DNA from: Pseudomonas gingeri
Lineage (GTDB): Bacteria > Pseudomonadota > Gammaproteobacteria > Pseudomonadales > Pseudomonadaceae
Reading direction: 5' to 3'
Length of the DNA stretch: 64,000 bases
Assembly (NCBI RefSeq): GCF_013386115.1
Contig: NZ_JACAOR010000015.1
Span: 41,651 to 105,650 of the forward strand
Numbering within the stretch: position 1 is the first letter of the stretch; each line of letters starts with the position of its first letter. The notes beneath the pieces were generated by a model. The model did no database searches, was not told the origin of the DNA, and saw only the letters and a program-made list of their open reading frames with translations. The translations under genes and the position numbers were made by a program. Positions 25,863 to 35,036 of the stretch are shown here, one piece after another.

Positions 25863-26684
25863 ATGCCCGCGCAAGACCTTGTCTCCCCACGATCCGGCCT
25901 GCGGGCCGTTGCCCGCTGGCATGGCTGGCGTGAACTGGCGGTCCGCCTGATCAGCCCGCTGGTGCTGTTGCTGCTCTGGGAGCTGGCCTCGCGCACGGGG
26001 CTCCTGCCCACCCGGATCATCGCCGCGCCGAGCACCATCGGCGGCACCTTGTGGCAGATGCTCGGCAGCGGCGAACTCGGGCGTCACCTCTGGGTGTCTT
26101 TGCAGCGGGCGCTCGGCGGACTGGCCATCGGCATCAGTATCGGCACCGTGCTGGCCCTGCTTTCCGGGCTGTCCCGACGCGGCGAGCTGGTGATCGACTC
26201 GCCCGTGCAGATGCTGCGCACCTTGCCCTTCCTCGCCATCGTGCCGCTGTTCATCCTCTGGTTCGGGGTCGGCGAGACACCCAAGATCGCCCTGATTGCC
26301 CTCGGCACCACGTTTCCGGTCTACCTCACGCTGTTCTCCGGTATCCGCAGCCTCGATCCCAAGTTGCTGGAGGCGGCGACCTTGCTCGGCCTGTCCCGGC
26401 GGGAGCGGATCTGGCACGTGATCCTGCCCGGAGCCTTGCCGTCGTTTTTCGTCGGCCTGCGCTATGCCTTCGGCCTCAGCTGGCTGGGCCTGGTGGTGGT
26501 CGAGCAGATCAACGCCAGCGCCGGTATCGGCTACCTGGTCAATGACGCCCGGGATTTCATGCGCACCGATGTGATCGTGATCTGCCTGCTGATCTACAGC
26601 GTGCTGGGCCTGGGCATCGACAGCCTGGTGCGCTTGCTGGAGCGCTTCACCCTGGCCTGGCGCCCGTCCTTTATCAGGAACTGA
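25863..26684 (+). CDS. ABC transporter permease, sulfonate/taurine type (SsuC-like)
   Basis: A 273-residue inner-membrane permease with six hydrophobic helices and the BPD-type EAA loop (EAATLLGLSRRERIWHVILPGALPSFFVGLR). The sequence matches SsuC/TauC-class proteins (WELASRTGLLPTRIIAAPSTI). It should pair with the ATPase that follows two bases later and with the binding protein at 30420. AGGA lies 7 bases before the ATG. Substrate is probably a sulfonate or other organosulfur compound, by class only. Confidence 0.85.
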   Translation: MPAQDLVSPRSGLRAVARWHGWRELAVRLISPLVLLLLWELASRTGLLPTRIIAAPSTIGGTLWQMLGSGELGRHLWVSLQRALGGLAIGISIGTVLALLSGLSRRGELVIDSPVQMLRTLPFLAIVPLFILWFGVGETPKIALIALGTTFPVYLTLFSGIRSLDPKLLEAATLLGLSRRERIWHVILPGALPSFFVGLRYAFGLSWLGLVVVEQINASAGIGYLVNDARDFMRTDVIVICLLIYSVLGLGIDSLVRLLERFTLAWRPSFIRN

Positions 26685-26686
26685 CC

Positions 26687-27460
26687 ATGACTCTGCCGCT
26701 TTCCCGTTCCCCGCGCCCGGCCGTCGAGTGCCGCCAGGTCAGTCGCCGTTTCGGCGGCCAGGCGGTCCTCGACGCCCTCGACCTGGACATCGCTCCCGGT
26801 GAATTCGTCGCCTTGCTTGGCAGCAGTGGCTCGGGCAAGACCACGTTGCTGCGTGCCCTGGCCGGCCTGGACCGGATCGATGAAGGCCGGCTGACGGTGC
26901 CCGAGCCGCTGGCGGCGGTGTTCCAGGAGCCGCGGCTGATGCCGTGGAAACGCGCCTGGCGCAATGTCGCCCTCGGCCTGCGCGGTGACGAACCCAGGTC
27001 ACGGGCACTGGCGGCGCTCGCCGAAGTGGGGCTCGCCCATCGGGTCGATGCCTGGCCGCACACCCTGTCCGGTGGCGAAGCCCAGCGCGTGGCCCTGGCC
27101 CGGGCGCTGGTCCGCGAGCCGCAACTGCTGTTGCTCGACGAGCCGTTCGCCGCCCTCGATGCGCTGACGCGGATTCGCATGCATCAGTTGATCATCGACC
27201 TGTGGCGGGTGCACGAACCGGCGGTGCTGCTGGTGACCCACGATGTCGACGAGGCGGTATTGCTGGCCGACCGGGTGGTGGTCCTGGCCAACGGACGTAT
27301 CGCCGAACAGATTGCGATCCGCCTGCCGCGTCCGCGCCAGGTGGCCAGCCCGGCATTCCAGAAGCTGCGTGCGCGCTTGCTGGAATTGCTCGGGGTTGAA
27401 CAACCTCCGGCCGTCGAGGACGGTCGCCTTCATTTTCTCAGCAGGATCGCCCATCGATGA
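26687..27460 (+). CDS. ABC transporter ATPase, SsuB-like
   Basis: A 257-residue nucleotide-binding protein with Walker A GSSGSGKTT, Q-loop VFQEPRLMPW, signature LSGGEAQR, Walker B LLLLDEPFAALD and switch THDVDEAV. The class is that of nitrate/sulfonate/taurine importers. It starts 2 bp after the permease and its stop overlaps the next gene's ATG. Confidence 0.88.
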   Translation: MTLPLSRSPRPAVECRQVSRRFGGQAVLDALDLDIAPGEFVALLGSSGSGKTTLLRALAGLDRIDEGRLTVPEPLAAVFQEPRLMPWKRAWRNVALGLRGDEPRSRALAALAEVGLAHRVDAWPHTLSGGEAQRVALARALVREPQLLLLDEPFAALDALTRIRMHQLIIDLWRVHEPAVLLVTHDVDEAVLLADRVVVLANGRIAEQIAIRLPRPRQVASPAFQKLRARLLELLGVEQPPAVEDGRLHFLSRIAHR

Positions 27461-28662
27461 GCCTGACCACCGTGCAATCGCCTTCCACTACCGCCGGGCA
27501 GCGTCCGGACCTTGATTCCCCGGCATTCGCCGATCTGCTGGAGCAGCTCAGCGAAGAGTTCGCCGGCACCGCGGCCTATTACGACAGGCACGGCGAGTTC
27601 CCCCACGCCAACCTGCACCGCCTGCACGAGCATGGCCTGCTGGCGCTGACAGTGCCGCGCCATCTCGGCGGCAGCGAAGCGACCCTGGCCCAGGCGCGGC
27701 GGGTGATCGGCGCGGTGGCCCGGGGCGAGCCCTCGACCGCGCTGGTGCTGGTGATGCAGTACTTGCAGCACACGCGTCTGCAAGGCAACCAGGCCTGGCC
27801 CCGGCATCTGCGGCTGCAGGTGGCTCGCGAAGCGGTGGAGCAGGGGGCGCTGATCAATGCCCTGCGGGTCGAGCCGGATCTCGGCACCCCGGCCCGGGGC
27901 GGCTTGCCCGGCACCGTGGCGCGGCGGGTCGAGGGCGGTTGGCGACTCGACGGGCGCAAGATCTATTCCACCGGTATTCCGGGCCTGACCTGGCTGTCGG
28001 TCTGGGCTCGCAGTGACGAAGCCGAACCGCGGGTCGGTACCTGGCTGGTGCACCGAGATACCCCGGGAATCCGTGTCGAGGAGACCTGGGATCACCTGGG
28101 CATGCGCGCTACCGGCAGCCATGACGTGGTGTTCGAGGATGTCTTTGTCGCCAGCGAGTTCGCCGTGGATATCCAGCCCGCCAGCGTGCCGCGCCCCTCC
28201 GAGCTGGACAGCAGCGGCGTGCTCTGGCTGGCGGTGTTGCTGTCGGCGATCTATGACGGCGTGGCGCGCTCGGCGCGGGACTGGCTGGTGACCTGGCTGG
28301 CCGAACGCACCCCGGCCAACCTCGGCGCGCCGCTGTCGAGCCTGCCGCGTTTCCATGAATTGATCGGCCGGATCGATTCACTGTTGCTGACCAACCGCGT
28401 GCTGCTCGATGCCGCCGCCGAAGGGCGGATCGCCGCGAGCGAAGCGACCCAGGTCAAGTACCTGGTCACCGGCAACGCCATCAGTGCCGTGGAGCTGGGC
28501 ATCGAGGCCATCGGCAATCCCGGCCTGGCGCGGGGCAATCCGCTCGAACGACATTACCGCGATGTGTTGTGCAGCCGGATTCATACACCGCAGAACGATG
28601 CGATTCTCGCCGCGGTCGGGCGGGCGGCGTTTGCCTTGCCGGCCCGTGGGGGCCAGGCGTGA
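27457..28662 (+). CDS. Acyl-CoA dehydrogenase-like flavoenzyme (SfnB/DszC-type)
   Basis: A 401-residue protein with the acyl-CoA dehydrogenase fold: helical N-domain (HLHEHGLLALTVPRHLGGSEATLAQ), middle beta domain (GWRLDGRKIYSTGIPGLTWLSVWAR, LGMRATGSHDVVFEDVFV) and C-terminal helices. In sulfonate loci such proteins act as flavin-dependent monooxygenases or desulfurising enzymes and not as true fatty acyl dehydrogenases. That role is inferred from context. It overlaps the ATPase gene by 4 bp and the next gene by 4 bp. Confidence 0.82.
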   Translation: MSLTTVQSPSTTAGQRPDLDSPAFADLLEQLSEEFAGTAAYYDRHGEFPHANLHRLHEHGLLALTVPRHLGGSEATLAQARRVIGAVARGEPSTALVLVMQYLQHTRLQGNQAWPRHLRLQVAREAVEQGALINALRVEPDLGTPARGGLPGTVARRVEGGWRLDGRKIYSTGIPGLTWLSVWARSDEAEPRVGTWLVHRDTPGIRVEETWDHLGMRATGSHDVVFEDVFVASEFAVDIQPASVPRPSELDSSGVLWLAVLLSAIYDGVARSARDWLVTWLAERTPANLGAPLSSLPRFHELIGRIDSLLLTNRVLLDAAAEGRIAASEATQVKYLVTGNAISAVELGIEAIGNPGLARGNPLERHYRDVLCSRIHTPQNDAILAAVGRAAFALPARGGQA

Positions 28663-29597
28663 GCGGCGTACGCATCGCCAGCCAGCTGGACGCCGATTTC
28701 AATGCCCGCCTGCGCGCCCAGGGCCTGCAAGTGCTGGAGCTGCCGCGCGGCCTGCCCGCTGAACTGCCGGCGGATATCCGGGTGCTGCTGGCCGCCCCCC
28801 ATGCCGGGTTCCGCGACGCGCCACAAGCGCCTCCGGGCTGGCCGTTCGGTCTGCGGTTCGTGCAACTGGTGACGTCCGGGCTCGACTATTTTCCCCGCTG
28901 GCTGTTCGACAGCCTGCCGGTGGCCAGTGCCCGCGGGGTCACTGCCCAGAGCATTGCCGAGTTTGCCCTGGCGGCGATCTTTGCCGCGGCCAAGCGGTTG
29001 CCGGATGTCTGGATCGGGGACGCCGCGCACTGGCAGCAACGACCTCTGGCCTCGGTCGCGGGCAGTACCCTGGGGCTGTTCGGTTTCGGCAGTATCGCCC
29101 GGGCCCTGGCGCCGAAGGCGCTGGCCCTGGGGATGGAAGTCCTGGCCCTGCGCCGTTCGGCGACACCTTTCGAGGTCCCCGGAGTGCAGGCGGTGGCCGA
29201 TCTGCATGAGCTGTTCGGACGAGCCGATCATCTGCTGCTGGCGGTGCCACTGACCGCGCAGACCCGCCGCATCATCGACCGCGATGTCCTCGGCTCGGCC
29301 AGGCCCGGCTTGCACCTGATCAATATCGCCCGCGGCGCCCTGCTCGACCAGGAGGCCTTGCTGGAGGCGCTGGAGCGCGGGCAACTGAGCCTCGCCAGTC
29401 TCGATGTCAGCGACCCGGAGCCGTTGCCCGAGGGCCATGGTTTCTATCGGCATCCGCGTATCCGCCTGTCGCCGCATACCAGCGCCAACTCACCGCAGGT
29501 CTACCTGGAACTCGCCCGGTTGCTGTTGCGCAACCTGGAGCGCGATGCCCTCGGCCTGCCCTTGGAAAACCGCGTGGAGGCCGAACGTGGCTATTGA
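28659..29597 (+). CDS. D-2-hydroxyacid dehydrogenase
   Basis: A 312-residue NAD-dependent dehydrogenase. It has the dinucleotide motif GLFGFGSIA, the substrate arginine in NIARGALLD, the acidic partner in SLDVSDPEP and the catalytic His in LSPHTSANSP. It should interconvert a 2-oxoacid and the D-hydroxyacid. I start at GTG 28659, inside the previous stop (GTGA overlap); longer reading leads only into the flavoenzyme gene. Confidence 0.85.
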   Translation: MSGVRIASQLDADFNARLRAQGLQVLELPRGLPAELPADIRVLLAAPHAGFRDAPQAPPGWPFGLRFVQLVTSGLDYFPRWLFDSLPVASARGVTAQSIAEFALAAIFAAAKRLPDVWIGDAAHWQQRPLASVAGSTLGLFGFGSIARALAPKALALGMEVLALRRSATPFEVPGVQAVADLHELFGRADHLLLAVPLTAQTRRIIDRDVLGSARPGLHLINIARGALLDQEALLEALERGQLSLASLDVSDPEPLPEGHGFYRHPRIRLSPHTSANSPQVYLELARLLLRNLERDALGLPLENRVEAERGY

Positions 29598-30405
29598 ATC
29601 GCCGAGACCTGCACCGAGTGCCTACGGCTTGCCCCGCGACGGGCAGACGGTGTTCCGCTGGGAACATCCGCCGCAGCAACCGACGCTTGAACTGGAACGA
29701 CTGCAACGCAAGAAGAGCCTGGCCGCGGCGTTCCGGGTGTTTGCCTGGCTCGGTTTCGACATGGGCGGCGCCGGGCATATCACCGTGCGCGATCCCGAGC
29801 ACCGCGATCATTTCTGGGTCAATCCGGTGGGCGTGTATTTCGGCCATTTGCGGGTGTCCGACCTGCTGCGGGTCGATCCCCACGGCACTATCGTCGAAGG
29901 CGAGGGTGCCTTGAACCTGGCGGCCTTCGCCATTCACGCGGCCCTGCACGAAGCCCGGCCGGATGTGGTGGCGGCGGCCCATGCCCATTCGCTGCACGGC
30001 AAGGCCTGGTCGAGCCTGGGCCGCCTGCTCGATCCGCTGACTCAGGATGCCTGCGCCTTCTACGAGAAGCATGCGCTGTTCGACAACTTTTCCGGCGTGG
30101 TGCTGGAGAGCAGCGAAGGCGAGCGGATCGCCCGGACCCTGGGCCAGCACAAGGCGCTGATCCTGCAGAACCATGGCCTGCTGACGGTGGGCGAGACGGT
30201 CGAGGCGGCGGTCTGGCGTTTTATCGCCATGGACAACGCCGCCCATGCCCAACTGCTGGCCGAAGCCGCCGGCACGCCACGGCCGATTCCGCCGGAGGTG
30301 GCGCGCCACACCGCGCGCCAGGTGGGCACCGAGTTTGGTGGCTGGTTCAGTTTTCAACCTTATTGGGACCGGGTGCTGCGTAGCGAACCGGATGCCTTTC
30401 TGTGA
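29587..30405 (+). CDS. Class II aldolase/adducin family protein
   Basis: A 272-residue zinc enzyme of the L-fuculose-phosphate aldolase superfamily. The metal His pair is in AAAHAHSLHGKAW, the third ligand in LQNHGLLTVG, and the acidic residue just before the first pair. Start is GTG 29587 with GGAGG 6 bases upstream, overlapping the dehydrogenase gene by 11 bp. Members cleave or decarboxylate hydroxy-keto acids; the substrate is unknown here. Confidence 0.83.
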   Translation: MAIESPRPAPSAYGLPRDGQTVFRWEHPPQQPTLELERLQRKKSLAAAFRVFAWLGFDMGGAGHITVRDPEHRDHFWVNPVGVYFGHLRVSDLLRVDPHGTIVEGEGALNLAAFAIHAALHEARPDVVAAAHAHSLHGKAWSSLGRLLDPLTQDACAFYEKHALFDNFSGVVLESSEGERIARTLGQHKALILQNHGLLTVGETVEAAVWRFIAMDNAAHAQLLAEAAGTPRPIPPEVARHTARQVGTEFGGWFSFQPYWDRVLRSEPDAFL

Positions 30406-30419
30406 CAGGAGTCAGCGTG

Positions 30420-31376
30420 ATGGACCGTCGTGGTTTTCTGCAACTCTGCGCCCTGACCGGGCTCGGGATTTCCCTGCCCGGCTTGAGTGCGGCCCGGGAC
30501 CTGAGCGGGGTGACCCTGAATGTCGCCACCTACAAGGGCGCGGCCCCGACATTCTTCCCCGAGGCGGGTATCGGCCCGGCGCCGTATCAGGTCAGGTACG
30601 CCGAGTTCACCGGCGGCAACCTGAGTTTCGAGGCGTTGGTCAGCGGCACCCTGGATATCTCGCCGATGAGCGAAATCCCGCCGATCTTCGGCATCAAGAA
30701 CCATGCCCCGGTGAAGCTCATCGCGGTGCTTACCGGTGACGTCAACAACCAGGCCTTTATCGTGCCCAGGGGCTCGACGGTGCAGTCGGTGGCCGAACTC
30801 AAGGGCAAGCGCATCGCCTATATCCGCTCCACCAGTTCCCACTACTTTCTGCTCAAGGCCCTGAAGGAGCAGGGACTGGGCTTCAACGACATCGTGCCCA
30901 TGGCGTTGACGCCCCAGGACGGCTTTGCCGCGTTCCAGAACGGCGCGGTGGATGCCTGGGTCAGCTTCGGCTACTTCATCCAGCTGGCGGAACTGCGGGC
31001 CGGCGCGCGGGTGCTGAAGACCGGGCAGGGCTACCTGTCCGGCAACTACGTGATCGCGGCCAACCAGAACAGCATTGCCGACCCGCTCAAGCACGCGGCG
31101 ATCACCGACTACATCCTGCGCGAGTACCGCGCGTGGCAGTGGATCGCCACGCATCCGCAGGAGTGGGCGAGCAAGAGCGCGCAGATCCTCGGCATGCCAC
31201 GCGAAGTGTTCCTGGCGCAGTACAAGGCCCAGAGCGGACCACGCATCCTGCAACCGGTGGACGATGCGGCGGTGCGCTCGCAGCAGGACGTCGCCGACCT
31301 GTTCTTCGAGGCCGGGGTGCTGCCGCAGAAGCTGGATGTCACGGGGTTGTGGGATCGCAGTTTCAACTGGGGCTAG
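30420..31376 (+). CDS. ABC substrate-binding protein, sulfonate/taurine class (SsuA-like)
   Basis: A 318-residue exported protein. The N-terminus carries a Tat-like MDRRGFLQLCALTGLG followed by a hydrophobic run; the mature protein has the two-lobe type 2 binding fold (FTGGNLSFEALVSGTLDISPMSEIPP, ELKGKRIAYIRSTSSHYFLLKAL, AFQNGAVDAWVSF). The ATG at 30420 has AGGAG 8 bases upstream, so I prefer it over GTG 30402. It should deliver substrate to the permease/ATPase at 25863-27460. Confidence 0.86.
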   Translation: MDRRGFLQLCALTGLGISLPGLSAARDLSGVTLNVATYKGAAPTFFPEAGIGPAPYQVRYAEFTGGNLSFEALVSGTLDISPMSEIPPIFGIKNHAPVKLIAVLTGDVNNQAFIVPRGSTVQSVAELKGKRIAYIRSTSSHYFLLKALKEQGLGFNDIVPMALTPQDGFAAFQNGAVDAWVSFGYFIQLAELRAGARVLKTGQGYLSGNYVIAANQNSIADPLKHAAITDYILREYRAWQWIATHPQEWASKSAQILGMPREVFLAQYKAQSGPRILQPVDDAAVRSQQDVADLFFEAGVLPQKLDVTGLWDRSFNWG

Positions 31377-31409
31377 GTGCCGCAACGATCAAGTCCCAGG
31401 GAGGACTCA

Positions 31410-32594
31410 ATGCTTTGGAAACCCCTCGCGCTGGCCTTGCTGATCGCCTCACCGGCCGAGGCCGCGGACACGCTGCACCAACGTCTCACCGTGCTCGACA
31501 GCCATCTCGACACACCCATGCATCTGGCCCGCCCGGGCTGGGATATCACGCAACGCCATCGCTATGAGGACGACCTGTCCCAGGTCGATCTGCCGCGCAT
31601 GGAGGAGGGCGGCCTGGACGGTGGTTTCTGGGCGATATTCACGCCCCAGGGAGCATTGACCGATGAAGGCCGGACCCTCGCCAGCGAGCATGGCCTGGCG
31701 GTGATCACGCGGATTCGCGACATGATTGCCGCCCACCCGCGACAGTTCGCCCTGGCCCTGAGCGCCGAGGATGTCCCGAAGATCGTCGCGCGGCACCAGC
31801 GGGTGGTGTTCATCAGCATGGAGAACGCCGAGCCGTTGGCGGCCGACCCCGGCCGCCTGCTGACCTACCGGCGTCTCGGCCTGCGCATGCTCGGCCTGGT
31901 GCATGCGGCGAACAATGACTTCGCCGACTCGGCCACGGCGCTGCCGCAGTGGCATGGCCTGAGTCCCAGGGGGCGGGAGCTGGTGATCGAGGCCAATCGC
32001 CTGGGCATCCTGCTGGATGTCTCCCATGCCTCCGACCAGGTCTTCGATCAGGTGCTGGCCTTGTCCACGGCACCGATCATCGCTTCCCATTCCGGCAGCC
32101 GGGCGATCACCGCGCACCCGCGCAATCTCGACGATCGCCGCCTGCGGGCGCTGGCGGCCAAGGGTGGGGTGATCCAGGTGAACAGCTTCCCCAGCGACCT
32201 CATCGAGCAGCGAGCCAACCCGGAACGCAGCAAGGCCCTCGGGCCGCTATACAAGGAGTTTCGTCTGGCCGCGAGTATGGCGCCGGAGCAGGTGGCGGAC
32301 CTGGCAGCGCGGATTCGCGAGGTGGAGGCGCGCTTCCCCGAGCCCAGGGCTACTCTCGACGACTACATGAAGCACCTGCTGCATATCCTCGCGGTGGTCG
32401 GCCCGGAGCATGTCGGCATCGGCGCCGACTGGGATGGCGGCGGCGGGGTCGAGGGGCTGGCGGACGTCTCGCAGCTGCCGAAGATCACCGAGCGCCTGCT
32501 GGCGGCGGGTTACGGCGAACGGGACCTGGCGAATATCTGGGGTGGCAATCTGTTGCGGGTGCTGGCCGCGGCCCAGGCCCGCTCTGAACCTTGA
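31410..32594 (+). CDS. Exported membrane-dipeptidase-type peptidase (M19)
   Basis: A 394-residue zinc peptidase with a signal peptide ending at PAEA-AD. Metal ligands appear in LDSHLDTP (His, Asp), FISMENAEP (bridging Glu), and two later His in the SHASD and IIASHSGSR regions; the final acidic site is GIGADWDGG. M19 enzymes hydrolyse dipeptides, including D-amino-acid ones, in the periplasm. In this locus it could open a peptide or the linear product of a cyclic dipeptide, which is inference only. GGGAGGA lies 5 bases before the ATG. Confidence 0.87.
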   Translation: MLWKPLALALLIASPAEAADTLHQRLTVLDSHLDTPMHLARPGWDITQRHRYEDDLSQVDLPRMEEGGLDGGFWAIFTPQGALTDEGRTLASEHGLAVITRIRDMIAAHPRQFALALSAEDVPKIVARHQRVVFISMENAEPLAADPGRLLTYRRLGLRMLGLVHAANNDFADSATALPQWHGLSPRGRELVIEANRLGILLDVSHASDQVFDQVLALSTAPIIASHSGSRAITAHPRNLDDRRLRALAAKGGVIQVNSFPSDLIEQRANPERSKALGPLYKEFRLAASMAPEQVADLAARIREVEARFPEPRATLDDYMKHLLHILAVVGPEHVGIGADWDGGGGVEGLADVSQLPKITERLLAAGYGERDLANIWGGNLLRVLAAAQARSEP

Positions 32595-32603
32595 GCCGCC
32601 CTG

Positions 32604-32632
32604 TGTGGGAGCGGGCTTGCCCGCGAAAGCGT
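32604..32632. repeat. Single REP element
   Basis: One REP core (TGTGGGAGCGGGCTTGCCCG) stands 10 bp after the dipeptidase stop codon, with no inverted partner. The following AT-rich 200 bp probably hold the promoter of the amine oxidase gene, which would make that gene the start of a second transcription unit. Confidence 0.85.
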
Positions 32633-32843
32633 CAGTAGCGTGCCCGGCGCCCTTGAGGTTATGCATTTTGCGCAATATCACCGTCATAAAATATGAAACA
32701 AAGTAATATTTGCATATGCCTAAAATGTATTTCTCTTATTAAGTTCCGCTCTCTAGGATGGCGTCCATAGACCGAAGTAACTGAATGTTTCATCGGGCTA
32801 TAACGGAATGAACTATCCACTACACCAGGCAGGGAGCGCTTGC

Positions 32844-34421
32844 ATGCCGTTGACCAGAAGACAACTGATTGCCCGTGTGGCTGCCGTCGGCGGCCTGCAG
32901 GCAGCAACGGCGGTGATGGGCCTGCTCGGGGTGGACCAGCAGGCAACGGCCGGCGAAGAGAACTATGCGTCCTTGCCCATCGCCGCAGTCGGCAAGGGTG
33001 CCAGCGTGATCGTGATCGGTGCCGGCATCGGTGGCCTGGTCAGCGCCTTCGAGCTGAAGAAGGCCGGTTTCAAGGTGACGCTGCTCGAAGCCCGGGAGCG
33101 GGTCGGCGGGCGCAACTGGACCGTACGTCACGGCGATCGTGTCGAGTACACCGATGGCAGCGTGCAGGTCGCCGACTTCGACAAGGGCTTCTACCTCAAC
33201 GCCGGACCCGGTCGCCTGCCCAGCCATCACCAACTGATGCTCGGTTACTGCCGCGAGCTGGGGGTCGAACTGGAAGTGCTGGTCAATACCAGCCGCAATG
33301 CCCTGGTTCGCCCCGACCTTAACGCACCGCCCCTCCAGATCCGCCAGGCGGTCAACGACAGCCGCGGGCATTTTTCCGAGCTGCTGGCCAAGGCGGTCAA
33401 TCGCAACGCCCTCGACCAGGAGTTGAGCCCGGCGGACCGCAGCAACCTGCTGAGTTTCCTGAAGACCTGGGGCGACCTCTCGGACAAGCTCGAATACCTC
33501 GGTTCGGCGCGCTCCGGCTACAAGGTCTGGCCGGGAGCGGGCGATCAACTGGCGCAGAAACGCGATCCGTTGCCGTTGCAGACCCTGCTCAATCCGGCGC
33601 TGACCACGGCGCTGATGATCGACGAGTACCCGGAATTCTCCCCGACCATGTTCCAGCCGGTGGGGGGCATGGACCGGATTCCCAAGGCGTTCGAGCGCCA
33701 CCTGAAAGCGGAGCTGCGCCTGGGTGTCGAGGTCCGTTCGATTGACAACCAGGCGGATTTCGTCGAGGTCGGCTACCTCGACCGACGCAGCGGTCGCAGC
33801 CACTCGCTGCGGGCCGACTATGTGATCAGCGCGTTGCCGCTGCCGTTGCTGGCCAAGGTCGAGAACAACCTCACCCAGCCGGTGCGGCAGGCGATTGCCG
33901 CCGTGCAGTTCGGCTATGCCAACAAGGTCGCCTGGCAGTCCCGGCGCTTCTGGGAAAGCGATTACCAGATCTACGGCGGGCTGTCCTTCATCAACCAGGA
34001 AGCCTCGGGCCTGTGGTATCCCAGCGGTGGTTTCAACCAGGCCGAAGGCGTGCTGGTGGCGGCCTACAACAACGGTGAAATCGCCCGCCGTTTCGGCGAG
34101 AAAAGCCTGGACGAACAGATCGCCCTGTCACGCCAGGCGGTGGAGTTGCTGCATCCCGGCCACGGTCATGAACTGCGCAAGCCGCTGGCGATCGCCTGGG
34201 CCAGGATTCCCTACAACCTCGGCCCGTGGATCAATCATGAAGTGGCTGACCCGGACTACAGCCTGCTCAACCAGGCCCAGGGTCGGGTCTACCTGACCAG
34301 CGACGGCCTGGCCCACAGCGGAGTCGGTATCTGGCAGGAAGCCGCCGCCGGCGCGGCACGACGGGTGGTCCGCCATCTCTTCGAGCGGGCCCAGCGCTCG
34401 CCCATCAAGCAAACGGCCTGA
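32844..34421 (+). CDS. Tat-exported flavin amine oxidase
   Basis: A 525-residue FAD enzyme. A twin-arginine leader (TRRQLIARVAAVGGLQ) opens the protein, the FAD motif VIVIGAGIGGLVSAFELKKAG follows in parts, then the amine oxidase signature LLEARERVGGRNWT and the C-terminal GLAHSGVGIWQEAAAGAARRV. It should oxidise an amine or L-amino acid in the periplasm to an imine plus H2O2. The ATG at 32844 has AGGGAG upstream; an in-frame start at 32808 is less likely. The exported RidA gene just downstream would act on the imine. Confidence 0.85.
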   Translation: MPLTRRQLIARVAAVGGLQAATAVMGLLGVDQQATAGEENYASLPIAAVGKGASVIVIGAGIGGLVSAFELKKAGFKVTLLEARERVGGRNWTVRHGDRVEYTDGSVQVADFDKGFYLNAGPGRLPSHHQLMLGYCRELGVELEVLVNTSRNALVRPDLNAPPLQIRQAVNDSRGHFSELLAKAVNRNALDQELSPADRSNLLSFLKTWGDLSDKLEYLGSARSGYKVWPGAGDQLAQKRDPLPLQTLLNPALTTALMIDEYPEFSPTMFQPVGGMDRIPKAFERHLKAELRLGVEVRSIDNQADFVEVGYLDRRSGRSHSLRADYVISALPLPLLAKVENNLTQPVRQAIAAVQFGYANKVAWQSRRFWESDYQIYGGLSFINQEASGLWYPSGGFNQAEGVLVAAYNNGEIARRFGEKSLDEQIALSRQAVELLHPGHGHELRKPLAIAWARIPYNLGPWINHEVADPDYSLLNQAQGRVYLTSDGLAHSGVGIWQEAAAGAARRVVRHLFERAQRSPIKQTA

Positions 34422-34510
34422 AAAAGCCGCGCTCTCACTAAAACAGCAGCATCGATTTGCCGGGTAGCGGACCTCCGAGGCCGGCGTTAAAAAAACCTTG
34501 GAGTGTCCGT

Positions 34511-35008
34511 ATGTTTTTCAAGAAAACCTTGTTGGGTCTGGGGATCCTTTTCGCCGCGGGCAGCGCCCAGGCCGGCTCGATCCAACGGGTGCCGTCGACC
34601 TATCCCAATTCGCCGATCCTGCAGTCGGTGACCCTGCCGGCCAATGCCGAGGTCACCTACCTCTCCGGGCTGCTGCCCGATCCCGTCGACCCCAAGGCCG
34701 CCAAGGACCAGGTGCATGCCGTCGGCAACACCGAGACCCAGGCCCGGGCGGTGCTGCGCAAGGTCGAGACCATCCTCGCCAGCCAGGGGCTCGGCCTCGG
34801 TGACGTGGTGCAACTGCGCATCTACCTGGTGGGCGATCCGGCACTGGGCGGCAAGCTGGATTTCGACGGTCTGCAGAGTGCTTTCCGGGAGTTCTTCGGG
34901 ACCGACAAGCAACCGCTGAAACCGGCCCGCACCACGGTGCAGGTGGCCGGACTGGTATTGCCCGGCGCCCTGATCGAAGTCGAAACCGTTGCCGCCAAGG
35001 CGCGTTGA
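34511..35008 (+). CDS. RidA family protein with signal peptide
   Basis: A 165-residue protein with a Sec leader (MFFKKTLLGLGILFAAGSAQA) and a RidA/YjgF domain (VTYLSGLLPD, QARAVLRKVETILASQGLGLGDVVQLRIYLVGD, PARTTVQVAGLVLPGALIEVE with the conserved substrate Arg). RidA proteins hydrolyse reactive enamines and imines to ketones and ammonia. Export to the periplasm beside a Tat-exported amine oxidase suggests they work in sequence. It ends 28 bp before the TonB receptor gene. Confidence 0.87.
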   Translation: MFFKKTLLGLGILFAAGSAQAGSIQRVPSTYPNSPILQSVTLPANAEVTYLSGLLPDPVDPKAAKDQVHAVGNTETQARAVLRKVETILASQGLGLGDVVQLRIYLVGDPALGGKLDFDGLQSAFREFFGTDKQPLKPARTTVQVAGLVLPGALIEVETVAAKAR

Positions 35009-35036
35009 GCCGGTCCACAGGAAGGATATCCGAGTC

